A stretch of 64,000 nucleotides of DNA from Syntrophobacteraceae bacterium (GTDB lineage: Bacteria > Desulfobacterota > Syntrophobacteria > Syntrophobacterales > Syntrophobacteraceae): the NCBI GenBank assembly GCA_025453975.1, contig JALOPI010000012.1:1-64000 (forward strand), read 5' to 3'. Positions 1-8,707 of this stretch are shown here, in pieces (position 1 is the stretch's first letter; every line of letters begins with the position of its first letter). Position numbers and translations under genes: made by a program. Under the pieces are notes generated by a model. The model did not search any database, was not told the DNA's origin, and worked only from the letters and a program-made list of their open reading frames with translations.

Positions 1-2228
1 GTTGTCTTGCTGGTCTTGGGAGTGAGTGTGCTCTGTTTTCGCGATTTGGCCCCGTCTTCCGCCTTCGGGCCTGAGCCCCAGCGGAATGCGGAAGCCAAGG
101 ATTATGCTGGCTCCCAGAGCTGTCGGGAGTGTCACGAGCGGTTCTACCAGCTCTGGTCCACCTCCTTCCATGGGCTCGCCATGCAGCCATACAGCGACAC
201 TCTGGCGCAGGAGAACCTCACCCCACAGAAGGAGGACGTGGTCATCGGCGTGTATCGCTACCGGGCCGAGATCGGCAGGGGGCAGGGCTGGGTGCTGGAA
301 AAAGGGCCCGAAGGGATGAAGAAGTACCCAATGGCACACGCCCTGGGCGGCGCTCGAAAAGGGGAGGCTGCAGACCCTTCCCGTCGCCTACGATGCAAAC
401 AGGAGAGAGTGGATGGACATGGCGGCAAGCGGCGTGCGGCACTTCCCGGGCGACCAGCGCCCGGAAGAGCCCTTCAACTGGAAGGAATGGCCTTACACCT
501 TCAACACCGCGTGCTACAGCTGCCACGTGAGCCAGCTTTCCACGAACTACGACCTCAAGACCGACACCTACCGCACGGTCTGGGCAGAGCCGGGAATCAA
601 CTGCGAAACCTGCCATGGCCCGTCCGCCGAGCACAACAAGATTGCCCGGGAAGCGCCAAAGGGACAGCCGCTTTCCGACCCGAAAATCATCAGCACCAAG
701 ACCATGACCACGGAGCAGCGCAACCACCTCTGCGCTTCATGCCACGCCAAGACAACCGCTTCCCTGACAACGTCCTACCCCCCGGGGGGGAGGTTCTTCG
801 ACCACTTCGACCTGGTCACCCTCGAGAGCCCGGACTACTATCCGGACGGTCGCGACCTGGGAGAGAACTACACGTACACCTCGTGGCTCATGAGCCCCTG
901 CGTCAAGTCGGGGAAGCTCGACTGCATGCACTGCCACACCCCGCTACCGTTTCAAGAAGTCTGAAGACGCCAACAAGGCCTGCCTCCCCTGCCATGAAGA
1001 ACGGGTCAACAACGCCCCGGCCCACACTCGCCATGAGGCAGGGAGCGCCGGGAGCCAGTGCATATCCTGTCACATGCCCATGACCTCCTTCGCGCGCATG
1101 AACCGGAGCGACCACTCCATGCTGCCGCCGGCTCCCGCGGCGACGGTGGCGTACCATTCGCCCAATGCCTGCAACATCTGCCACACCGACAAGGACGCGG
1201 CCTGGGCCGACAGGCAGGTTCGGGAGTGGCGGCCCCGCGACTACCAGGCCCCTCTGCTCCACCGGGCGAGTCTCATTGATGCCGCGAGAAAGCGGGACTG
1301 GAGCAGACGGGAGGAGATGGTTCACTACATCACGAGCCCGGAGCGGGACGAAATCTTTGCTGCATCCCTCATTCGCCTGGTCCCGCCAACTTCCGAGCCC
1401 AAAACCTGCCAGGCATTGCTCAAGGCGGCCAGTGACCCGTCTCCTTTAGTGCGTGCAGCGGCTGTGGAATCCCTGGCGATGATCCCGTCCCAACAGAGTC
1501 TTCAGGCCATCGTCGGGGCAACCACGGACGAGCTCCGCCTTGTCCGCATCCGAGCCGCTGCGGCTCTTTCCGCGTATCCCGATCTGAAGGTCGGCGGCGA
1601 GTATGGAGAGAGCATCAAGAAGGCCGACGCGGAGCACGTCACATCCCTGTTGGCGCGGCCGGACCAGTGGTCCAGTCACTACAACCTGGGGAATTATTAT
1701 CTCAACCGCGGGAAGCTCAAAGAGGCCATCTCCTGCTATGACCGGGCTCTCAGGATCGAGCCCCGCGCCGTCATGGTCCTGGTGAACGGTTCCATCGCCT
1801 ACTCGCGCTTGGGGGATTTGGACAGGAGCGAAGAATCGCTGCGGAAGGCCCTCAGGATTGCACCGGAGAATGGTGCGGCCCTGTTCAACATGGGGCTTCT
1901 CAAGGCTGAGCTGAACGATTCTCGGCAGGCGGAGATGTATCTCAAGGCCGCCCTGAAGAGCGACCCACGGATGGCCCAGGCAGCTTATAACCTCTGCGTC
2001 CTTCTCGCCAGCGACCGACCACGGGAAGGCGTCGTTTTCTGCAGGGAGGCGGCCGGGCTGCGTCCCGATGATCCGAAGTATGCCTGCGCCCTTGCTTTCT
2101 CGCTGCAGCAAACGGGTGAAACGGCTGAAGCGATCACCGCTCTGAAAGCGATTCTGGAGAAGTATCCCGATCATCAGGATGCGCGGGCGCTTCTCCGGCA
2201 CATATCAGCAACGACTCAAGGACCCTGA
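1..2228 (+). pseudogene. Octahaem c-type cytochrome with HEAT and TPR repeats, broken by two frameshifts; 5' end outside the window
   Basis: Three reading frames must be joined to read one protein. The first frame (1 to about 350) has a hydrophobic leader cut by the window edge and haem motif CRECH at 121. The second frame (about 350-950) has CYSCH (512), CETCH (602), CASCH (731) and CMHCH (923). The third (about 950-2228) has CLPCH (981), CISCH (1059) and CNICH (1168), then HEAT-like repeats and at least four TPR units (about 1670-2210). Eight CxxCH motifs suggest an exported multihaem electron carrier with a protein-interaction tail. At both junctions a short conserved stretch seems to be missing: about 26 nt after the residues MAHALGG and about 8 nt after MHCHT, judged from remembered relatives. 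These are deletions rather than homopolymer slips, so true gene decay is likelier than base-calling error, but an assembly fault is possible. Confidence 0.72.
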
Positions 2229-2267
2229 AGAACAAACTTCCTTGGCACTCTTCCGTGGAGAAACGGC

Positions 2268-2834
2268 ATGCGTTGCAGAGTTGAGGCGAGGGATTCCAGT
2301 GAGGCTTTGGGGGTGTGTCCTGCATTGTGTCATTGGATTCTGGGGGTCATCCTTTTTGGGGCCGTGGCAGGTTGCGCTCACTACCCCGTCAATCAGGCCG
2401 TGAGACAGGTCGACCCTCAAGGGGGCTATCGGGGCCAGAACCTCATTGACCCCGCCAATGACGACCAGTTGCTGCTCATGCTCACTTTTTCAGGCGGGGG
2501 GACCAGGGCTGCCGCCTTTTCCTAAGGCGTCCTCGAAGCGTTGCGGGATACGAGCGTCACCATCCGCGATCGACACAGGCGCCTGCTCGACGAAGTGGAC
2601 TGGATCTCCGGAGTCTCCGGCGGGAGCTTCACTGCCGCCTACTACGGCCTCTTCAGGGATCGAGCTTTTGAGGACTTCGAGCCCCGGTTCCTCAAAAAGA
2701 ACATCCACGGCTACCTTACCCGTGGGACACTTTTCAACCGCATCAATTGGGGAAAGCTTTTTTCGGCATACTATGATCGCAGCGACCTGGCCGCGGGCGG
2801 ACCTCGAGATGGAGCTTCTCAACGCAGGCCATGA
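2268..2834 (+). pseudogene. Patatin-like phospholipase lipoprotein with in-frame stop and lost C-terminus
   Basis: One frame runs from 2268 to 2834 with a single internal TAA at 2523-2525. The N-terminus has a hydrophobic segment ending in a lipobox, VAGC, so the intact protein would have been a lipoprotein. The patatin glycine-rich oxyanion motif SGGGTRAAA lies just before the stop, and the nucleophile motif GVSGGS follows it at about 2610-2630. TAA sits where relatives usually have an aromatic residue before GVLEAL, so one base change from a tyrosine codon would explain it. Recognisable patatin sequence ends near YYDRSDLAA (about 2793). A few unrelated residues follow before a second stop, and the catalytic Asp region is missing. 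The gene cannot make a full enzyme. Confidence 0.72.
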
Positions 2835-3186
2835 CGAGCCGTCTTTCTTTGAAAAGGCGATCGTGTATTGCCGAGAATTTTGCGACCTCTTTCCGGATTC
2901 CGATGAGCTGCTCCTGCACAATATGAAAAGGGCGGAAGCGGAAGCAAACTTCGCCCTCGGACGGGAAGAAGAGGGCGACCGGCTTTTTCAAGCCTTGATC
3001 GATCGGTTTCCGGAAAACCCGTGGGGCTACATCGGCTGGGGTGACATGTATGCCTGGCCGATGAAGGCGGGACGGCTTCCGGATCCGGAACGGGCCAAGC
3101 AGATTTTCGAGATGGGCTTGAGCGCCAATGTGACCGACAAGACCGACATCCTCGGCCGGCTGCGGGATTTGGACGAGGAGCGCTGA
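2809..3186 (+). pseudogene. C-terminal remnant of a TPR-like/SEC-C-associated protein
   Basis: An open frame of 125 residues starts at an ATG at 2809, which overlaps the end of the broken patatin frame. It reads like the C-terminal half of a helical-repeat protein: FPDSDELLLHNMKRAEAE, then FALGREEEGDRLFQALID and NPWGYIGWGDMYAW. This pattern resembles the tail of SEC-C motif proteins, but the Cys-rich SEC-C motif is absent. No convincing ribosome-binding site precedes 2809. The simplest reading is that a deletion joined the patatin gene to the 3' end of its former neighbour. An independently translated short protein cannot be excluded. Confidence 0.5.
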
Positions 3187-3283
3187 TCGCCATCCCGGGC
3201 TCTTCGGCGGCAGCCTCCCCCTGGAGGAGACCCTCGGCAAACAAGGACTGGATTTGAGCTCGTACCGATAAGGGAATCATTGA

Positions 3284-4237
3284 ATGGCGGCAAAAAGCAG
3301 AAAGACCGGCTCATCGGGGCCCTCCATTGCCGGAAGGCTCATTGCTGATCTGATAAATTTCAGGAAGCAAAAGGTTGTCGACCTCAAGGCGGTGAGAAAC
3401 GCTCGAATCAGGGCGGAGGAGCTCGAGGCGGTCATTGCATCGGAAGAGGAGCTTTCCCGGCTTGACCCCGTGCATGCAGTCTATGTGTACGCACAAAACA
3501 AGATGGATATCTTCGTCGCACAGTTGGGCTCCGTGCCGGCCGTCAAGGGGCTCGTTGCGATCTGTGTCGATGCCGACCGCGAATACATGCCCCATGGGCC
3601 ACCCATGAGCCCCCTGACCCTCTCTTACTTCACATGCTGGTCCTTTTTCGATCTGTGCAGCGGGGCGAGGAAGGAATCGTTCGGCACGATCACCATCGAG
3701 GTCTTCAGGGCCCTCAAGGCTGACCCCGGCCTCATCAGGCTCTTGGAGAAGATGCAGGCATCCCGGATGGGCTTCTATGTTCATGAGGGGTTTTCCGGTC
3801 AGCACGTTCGATTGCGGGAACTGGTGACGGAAAGAGGCCTGACGGCAACGGTTCCAAGCGGGCACAAGGGGCAGCCGGGAGAAATCTGGCTGGCGAGAAT
3901 CATGCCGGACCCTTTTGAGGAGCTTCCTTTCGGTTATTCTGTTGTTTTCACGACCCCTTACGTCATTTGGAGGCTTGAGGGTGACTCAGTGTTTGAGGTG
4001 GGCGACGAGAGAGGATGGCTGGCCTTTTTCGAGAGAACACTTGGCAAGACCGGCAAACCGGACAGGCTCGCCGCCTACGAGCACCTCATGAAATACGGTC
4101 TGAGTCGGCATTATTGGAACGAGTACATTTTCGAGGCGTATCTGAATCATGTCCATGAGGCGATCTTTCTGACGGGGTTTCCAGATTTGCCGTTGAGCCG
4201 GCCCCATTCGAGGGAAAGTACCGACCTGAGGAGCTAG
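3284..4237 (+). CDS. Hypothetical protein, 317 aa
   Basis: A complete frame starts at ATG 3284 with AAGGGA 8 bases upstream. The N-terminus is basic (MAAKSRKTGSS) and no signal peptide or transmembrane helix is evident. The middle part mixes helices and strands (VKGLVAICVDADREYM) and carries two cysteines (FTCWSFFDLCSG). The C-terminal third is rich in aromatic residues. I do not recognise the family. It stands alone, downstream of the decayed genes and upstream of a convergent toxin-antitoxin pair, so context gives no function. Codon use looks like the rest of the window. Confidence 0.7.
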   Translation: MAAKSRKTGSSGPSIAGRLIADLINFRKQKVVDLKAVRNARIRAEELEAVIASEEELSRLDPVHAVYVYAQNKMDIFVAQLGSVPAVKGLVAICVDADREYMPHGPPMSPLTLSYFTCWSFFDLCSGARKESFGTITIEVFRALKADPGLIRLLEKMQASRMGFYVHEGFSGQHVRLRELVTERGLTATVPSGHKGQPGEIWLARIMPDPFEELPFGYSVVFTTPYVIWRLEGDSVFEVGDERGWLAFFERTLGKTGKPDRLAAYEHLMKYGLSRHYWNEYIFEAYLNHVHEAIFLTGFPDLPLSRPHSRESTDLRS

Positions 4238-4385
4238 GCCCATGTTGATCGCCAGACCCACCCCATATGGACCAGAGCTCATACTCTTCGGGGACCGGTG
4301 AGACCTGCAGAACCGCCACCGAGCATCCATGATGTGGCTGCAAGCCCGGGGCGATCATGGAAGGCTCGAATTTGCGGCCGCCGAT

Positions 4386-4790
4386 TCATGCCCAGACGGG
4401 ATTTGGATAGCCGAGCAGGGCGAGCTCTTCGATGAAGCGGTAATCGCGTTGGTTCTTCGAAATCAACGGCCGGTCGTGATGGAGGGCTGTCGCCGCGATG
4501 AGTGCGTCCACAATCAAAAGGCCGTGGCTCAAACGGGTGCTCCTGAGCAGGCCGACGGCTCGTTCTGAGATGGCTTCGCTGATTTTCAGGATGGTGAGCC
4601 GGGAAAGGAAACGATCAAGAGCCTTCAGCTCCTTTTTGTTCCGACGGCCGATCATGAGCTCCATCTGTGTCACAGCACTCACGGCCGGGATTGCATGGTG
4701 CTCGATCTCGCGGAGGCATCCGGTTGCTTCCCTCACATCGCGGGCGACATCGATCAGGATATCGGTGTCGATGATGACGAGCTCTTTCAT
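4386..4790 (-). CDS. vapC: PIN-domain toxin (VapC-type ribonuclease)
   Basis: A 134-residue PIN domain, the usual VapC length. The acidic metal-binding residues are visible: the Asp pair in IIDTDILIDVA near the N-terminus, the Glu in TQMELMIG, the Asp in LIVDALIAA and a late Asp in NQRDYRFI. VapC toxins are Mg-dependent RNases that commonly cut tRNA or rRNA. The start at 4790 is chosen because its ATG overlaps the antitoxin stop as TGATG, the normal coupling for such pairs. The frame stays open 13 codons further upstream, but that part lies inside the antitoxin gene. Confidence 0.88.
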   Translation of the reverse strand: MKELVIIDTDILIDVARDVREATGCLREIEHHAIPAVSAVTQMELMIGRRNKKELKALDRFLSRLTILKISEAISERAVGLLRSTRLSHGLLIVDALIAATALHHDRPLISKNQRDYRFIEELALLGYPNPVWA

Positions 4791-5032
4791 CAACACTCCC
4801 ATTCGCGCCTGCGGACCCCACGAACCCACTCGCTGCTGTCTTCCATATCCTCTCTGTCACGCCAAATGCCGACAAACGCCTCTTCAGCCAGTTGAGTCTT
4901 CGGGCGCTGCTCTTTCGCACGCGTTTGCTTGTAGCGTTTTCGAAGAAACTGGATGAAATCCAGAACCTCCTGCTGAGCCTCCGGGGGCAGAGCGGCAATC
5001 TCACGCCACACTTTTTCCTGATTCATTTCCAT
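4790..5032 (-). CDS. Antitoxin of the VapC-type module (DUF2281-like)
   Basis: An 80-residue protein encoded immediately before the PIN toxin, ending in the TGATG overlap. It starts with an amphipathic helix of the form EKVWREIAALPPEAQ followed by QQEVLDFIQFLRKRY, typical of DUF2281-type antitoxin N-termini. The acidic C-terminal half should wrap the toxin. Two starts are possible: 5032, or 5026 with GGGAG seven bases upstream. The expected role is to neutralise the toxin and autoregulate the pair. Assignment rests on size, position and the N-terminal pattern. Confidence 0.75.
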   Translation of the reverse strand: MEMNQEKVWREIAALPPEAQQEVLDFIQFLRKRYKQTRAKEQRPKTQLAEEAFVGIWRDREDMEDSSEWVRGVRRREWEC

Positions 5033-5310
5033 GCTCCCGAGTTGTCTCCTTCGTGAAAAAGCGAAGACCGGCCCTTGGAACAGATACTCTTACGATACTG
5101 ATCGACCCAAAACCGCGGACTTCATCGCCAAGACAATCAAAGCTCAAGGACACTCCAAGCGTGCTGGGGAATCTCCAATTCTTTCTCAAAGGGCATATCG
5201 CATCTTACCATACCATAAATCGATCTTTGAGGCCGTCCGGCTAACAGTTCCCCCTGCCGGGCCTGTAGAGGACTTGCACCTCCAAGTGAGTACGCCCTCG
5301 GCGGGCGCAC
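5033..5310. other. Intergenic region between the toxin-antitoxin module and the tRNA terminator
   Basis: No convincing gene. The minus-strand promoter of the toxin-antitoxin pair must lie here. A small inverted repeat (CTTCG with CGAAG, about 5050-5067) sits just upstream of the antitoxin start and could be an operator. Short frames on the plus strand lack ribosome-binding sites and recognisable motifs. Confidence 0.4.
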
Positions 5311-5346
5311 AAATAAAAAGGGCTCAGTCAAATCGACTGAGCCCTT
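5311..5346 (-). terminator. Rho-independent terminator of tRNA-Asp
   Basis: On the minus strand, directly after the tRNA, a perfect 10-bp stem (GGGCTCAGTC with GACTGAGCCC, 5320-5329 and 5335-5344) with a 5-nt loop is followed by TTTTTATTT. Position and strand fit termination of the tRNA transcript. Confidence 0.9.
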
Positions 5347-5354
5347 GAACGTTC

Positions 5355-5431
<77 letters not shown>

Positions 5432-5575
5432 ATATTCAGTTTTGGTGGGCATCCGCCCCTCCATGGGCCGCTCGGGGCAGGTGCGAAATCGTTCAACCCA
5501 AGCGAGAATCACTAGGTACATGATGAGCCCCTGGAAGTCAAGCACATTTTCCCCAAGGCCTTCGGGTGAAAAACG

Positions 5576-5604
5576 TTGACAAGGCCTCGGCCTCTTGCAA
5601 GTAT
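5576..5604 (+). promoter_or_regulatory. Candidate sigma-70 promoter with extended -10
   Basis: A perfect -35 TTGACA (5576-5581), a 17-bp spacer and AAGTAT (5599-5604) preceded by TGC as in an extended -10. It lies about 100 bp upstream of the LeuA-like gene. The -10 itself is weak. Confidence 0.5.
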
Positions 5605-5704
5605 TTTCCCGTCGGAGCGCCGGCAATGGAGCGGTCGGGAGACAGGGACGAACGCTGACGAAGATCGACAACAGTGGAATTCGAACGAAGCGAGGAGGAT
5701 GAAC

Positions 5705-7258
5705 ATGGATCGCCTGTTCTTTTTTGACACCACACTCCGCGACGGGGTGAAGGCTCCAGGCACGGTTCTGACCAGGGAAGAGAAGATTCGCATCGCCAAG
5801 CAGCTGGCTCATCTTCAAGTGGACGTCATTGAGCCGGGCTTTCCCGCTGCTTCCGAAGAGCAGTTCGCCGTCTGCGAGCAGATTGCCCGGGAAGTGAAGG
5901 GTCCGGTGATCGCCGCCCTGGCCCGTGCCACCAACGCCAAGGATTTCGAGATCGCCTGGAAAGCCATCGAGTCGGCCGCGTCGGCTCGCCTCCACACCTT
6001 CGTGCCGGCCTCCCGTCAGTATCGCGAGCACTTCCTCAGGAAGAGCTTTGCCGAGGTTTGCCAGATTGCCGCGTCGGCGATCAAAACGGCCCGTAAGCTC
6101 TCGAAGCAGGTGGAGTTCTCCCTGGTGGACGCCTTTCGGGCCGAGACGTCCGAAGTCGTGGACCTGGTGCGCGTGGCCGTGGATGCCGGGGCGACGTCGG
6201 TCAATCTGGCGGATACCGTGGGCTGTGCACTGCCCGCCGATGTCGAGGGAATGGTTTCTGCGGTGCTGGCGAAAGTGCCCGGGACATCACTCAGCATCCA
6301 TTGCCACAACGATCTGGGCCTGGCCGTGGCCAATTCCCTGGCGGCCATCCGGGCGGGGGCCCGTCAGATCCACTGCACCGTCAACGGCATCGGCGAGAGG
6401 GCGGGCAATGCGCCCCTGGAGGAGCTGGGGGCTCTTTTCGCCCTGCGCTCCGCGGATCTTCGGATGGAGAGCGGCCTCAAGCTCGACCAGATCTACCCCA
6501 CCAGCAGGCTGGTCCGGCGCTTGACGGGAATCGGGGTGCAGCCGCACAAGCCCATCGTGGGATCCAACGCCTTCCTGGGTGAGCTGGCGGCTCCCCAGCT
6601 GGCCGACGCCACCGCGCCTCCACCCTTCGAGATCATCCAGCCCGAAGCCCTCGGGATCCATACGGGAATGGATGCCCTGGGCCAGGATGCCAGCCTGGAG
6701 GCTTTGGGGAATCGACTGTCGGAGCTCGGCTACAGTTTCGGCTCGGGCGAGGTGCGGGAGCTTTACACCGAATTCCAGGAGCTGGCTCTGCGCAAGGAGA
6801 ATGTCTTCGATGCCGATCTGGAGCTCCTGGCGGGGCAAAGGGCTCCTTCCGAGGGGTCGCGCTACCGGCTGCTGTACCTCAATGTGACCGCCGGATCCAT
6901 ATCCGTCCCCAATGCCACGGTGCAGCTCGAGGTGGATGGCGAGATCGTCCAGGACGCCGGCTTCGGGCAGGGACCGGTGGATGCGGCCTTCAAGACCATC
7001 CTTCGGATGGTGAAGCGTTTCCCGAAGCTCGTCCGCTACGAGGTGAACGCGGTGACACCGGGAGCCGACGCCCAGGGTGAGATCAGTCTCAGGCTGCAGG
7101 AGAACGGGGTCTTCGTGGACGGGAAAGCCGTTGGGACGGATATCGTTCTGGCCAGCGCTCAGGCCCTCATCGACGGGCTCAACAAGCTGGAGCATGTGGT
7201 TGCCCACACGGGGATCTCCGAGTTCACCGAGGAGGAAGGCTGGCTGCCCAGGCTGTAG
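5705..7258 (+). CDS. LeuA-like DRE-TIM metallolyase (2-isopropylmalate/homocitrate synthase family), divergent
   Basis: 517 residues. The start at 5705 is six bases after AGGAGG; an ATG at 5699 lies too close to it. The N-terminal TIM barrel keeps the metal-binding features of the family: DTTLRDG, HCHNDLGLAVANSLAA and NGIGERAGNAPLEE. The C-terminal part (from about residue 395) resembles a LeuA regulatory domain. Several signature residues differ. DTTLRDGEQxPG reads DTTLRDGVKAPG. The catalytic Glu of the FSxEDA segment is Val (EFSLVDAF). The HESGIHQDG lid motif after SNAF is replaced by unrelated sequence. No other leucine genes are adjacent. It may catalyse a related acyl-CoA/oxo-acid condensation or have lost that activity. 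Calling it plain 2-isopropylmalate synthase would be unsafe. Confidence 0.8.
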   Translation: MDRLFFFDTTLRDGVKAPGTVLTREEKIRIAKQLAHLQVDVIEPGFPAASEEQFAVCEQIAREVKGPVIAALARATNAKDFEIAWKAIESAASARLHTFVPASRQYREHFLRKSFAEVCQIAASAIKTARKLSKQVEFSLVDAFRAETSEVVDLVRVAVDAGATSVNLADTVGCALPADVEGMVSAVLAKVPGTSLSIHCHNDLGLAVANSLAAIRAGARQIHCTVNGIGERAGNAPLEELGALFALRSADLRMESGLKLDQIYPTSRLVRRLTGIGVQPHKPIVGSNAFLGELAAPQLADATAPPPFEIIQPEALGIHTGMDALGQDASLEALGNRLSELGYSFGSGEVRELYTEFQELALRKENVFDADLELLAGQRAPSEGSRYRLLYLNVTAGSISVPNATVQLEVDGEIVQDAGFGQGPVDAAFKTILRMVKRFPKLVRYEVNAVTPGADAQGEISLRLQENGVFVDGKAVGTDIVLASAQALIDGLNKLEHVVAHTGISEFTEEEGWLPRL

Positions 7259-8628
7259 GAGCCAGTTTGGCGGGGCCCACGACCGCCGGCAGTGAGCCGC
7301 ATCCGGGCGGGCGCAAAGCCCGCCCCATCATCCAGGTCGATGGGGATCCGCGCGGCAGGGCGGGAAGCCTTCCCGCCCTGCCGCGCGCTCCCATGAATGG
7401 CCAGATGGGCGTACGGGCGGGGCGGGCGGGTCAGCTCACCGGAAGGCTGCAGCATGCAGCACTTGAGGTACTGGGTTTCGGGCATGGAGAGGAGGATCGG
7501 GTGGTCCGGGGCCTGGCCCCGCGCTTCCAGGAGTCTCAGCCCACGACCGCTGGCCTGGCCAGCCTGGAGAAGAACCTTTCGGAACAGCTCTTCCGAGAGG
7601 TGATAAGAGCAGGAGCAGGTCACGAGAATTCCACCGGGCTCCAGGGCCAGCATGGCGCGACGGTTGAGGTCCGTGTAGCCCTTCATGGCTTCGGGCAGGG
7701 CCGACTTGGTCTTGGCAAAGGCCGGCGGGTCCAGCACGATGAGGTCGAATGCATTGCGGGGCAGCGTCCTCAGGAACTGGAATGCCTCGCCGACCTGAAA
7801 CCGGCAGCGATGGTCCATCTGGTTTCTCGCCGCATTCAGACCGGCCTGCTCGACGGCCTCGGAAGAATCGTCCACTCCCAGCACCTCGACGGCTCCGGAC
7901 GCTCCCGCCGCCAGGCTCCAGCCCCCGTGGTAACAGAAGACGTCCAGCATTCGGGCCCCCGGGGCCCATCGGCGCAGCGCCTTGCGATTGTCCCGCTGGT
8001 CCAGGTAGAAGCCTGTTTTCTGCCCACCCAGGGGATTGAGCTTCTGCTGAATCCCGTCCATGTCGACCCAGATCTCCTCGGGCAGCACCCCATGGGCGAT
8101 GCCCTTGCACAGCTCCAGCCCTTCGAGATGCCTCACCGGGGTGTCATGTCGGTAGACCAGTGCCCGGGGGGCGAAAAGGTCGACCAGCAGCTCCTTCAAA
8201 GTGTCCTCGATCCTGGACATTCCCAGGGTTCCGATCTGATAGACCAGAATGTCTCCGTAGCGATCCACGATCAGGCCCGGCAATCCGTCGGATTCCCCGA
8301 AGACCAGCCGACAGCAGGATGAGTCGGGGTAGAGCTTCCGGGCGCGGAAGGCTGCCGCCTTGATGAGGCGCTCCCGGAGCAGATCGACGGAGGGCTTTTC
8401 TCCGGGAATGCAGACCAGGCGAACGGCGATGAGGGACCGAGGATTGATGTAGCCGCTCCCCAGCAGAGCCCCCTTGCTGGAATGGACTCGAACCCAGCTC
8501 CCGGGCTCGATGCCGCCCAAAGGCTCCTGGATCTCGTTGCTGAACACCCATCGGTGGCCCTGAGCCACGCGTTTCTCGCGGCCTGGATGCAGGTGTATGG
8601 AAGCGAGCTCACCCCAGTCCATCGTCAC
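7159..8628 (-). CDS. Class I SAM-dependent rRNA methyltransferase (RlmI/YccW type) with anomalous C-terminal extension
   Basis: The first ~393 residues are a typical RlmI-type enzyme: an N-terminal PUA-like part (REKRVAQGHRWVFSNEI), a central domain with GLIVDRYGD, and a Rossmann methyltransferase domain with MLDVFCYHGGWSLAA, VLDPPAFAKTK and a late TCSCSYHLS motif. Such enzymes make m5C in 23S rRNA, at position 1962 in E. coli. The GTG start at 8628 has GAGGGG seven bases upstream; ATG 8622 is the alternative. Family members end near PETQYLKCCMLQ, about position 7449. Here the frame continues about 95 residues through two perfect hairpins and overlaps the 3' end of the convergent LeuA-like gene by 100 bp. 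The extension looks non-coding in composition, so a lost stop codon or frameshift is likely. Confidence 0.85.
   Translation of the reverse strand: MTMDWGELASIHLHPGREKRVAQGHRWVFSNEIQEPLGGIEPGSWVRVHSSKGALLGSGYINPRSLIAVRLVCIPGEKPSVDLLRERLIKAAAFRARKLYPDSSCCRLVFGESDGLPGLIVDRYGDILVYQIGTLGMSRIEDTLKELLVDLFAPRALVYRHDTPVRHLEGLELCKGIAHGVLPEEIWVDMDGIQQKLNPLGGQKTGFYLDQRDNRKALRRWAPGARMLDVFCYHGGWSLAAGASGAVEVLGVDDSSEAVEQAGLNAARNQMDHRCRFQVGEAFQFLRTLPRNAFDLIVLDPPAFAKTKSALPEAMKGYTDLNRRAMLALEPGGILVTCSCSYHLSEELFRKVLLQAGQASGRGLRLLEARGQAPDHPILLSMPETQYLKCCMLQPSGELTRPPRPYAHLAIHGSARQGGKASRPAARIPIDLDDGAGFAPARMRLTAGGRGPRQTGSYSLGSQPSSSVNSEIPVWATTCSSLLSPSMRA
7305..7325. repeat. Perfect hairpin, 8-bp stem, between convergent genes
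   Basis: GGGCGGGC (7305-7312), loop GCAAA, GCCCGCCC (7318-7325). It lies just after the LeuA-like gene stop and inside the anomalous tail of the methyltransferase frame. It could act as a bidirectional RNA stabiliser or terminator. No U-tract follows. Confidence 0.6.
7349..7387. repeat. Perfect 19-bp inverted repeat (long GC-rich hairpin) between convergent genes
   Basis: Left arm CGCGCGGCAGGGCGGGAAG at 7349-7367 and its exact complement at 7369-7387, separated by one base. In RNA this would form a very stable hairpin on either strand. It lies 24 bp from the hairpin at 7305-7325. Location between convergent 3' ends suggests transcript-end formation or a REP-like element. Only one copy was noticed in this window. 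Confidence 0.7.
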
Positions 8629-8658
8629 GTCTTCACCCCTCCCTCATCTCCCCGGAAC

Positions 8659-8684
8659 AAAAAAAGCGCCCGGGCGGGGCGCTT
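8659..8684 (-). terminator. Rho-independent terminator of the 90-aa gene
   Basis: On the minus strand AAGCGCCC, loop CGCCC, GGGCGCTT, then a run of T (8659-8665). It lies directly downstream of the small gene ending at 8708 and upstream of the methyltransferase gene, so it separates the two. Confidence 0.85.
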
Positions 8685-8707
8685 CCCTCAGCCAGAACCA
8701 GTGCAGC

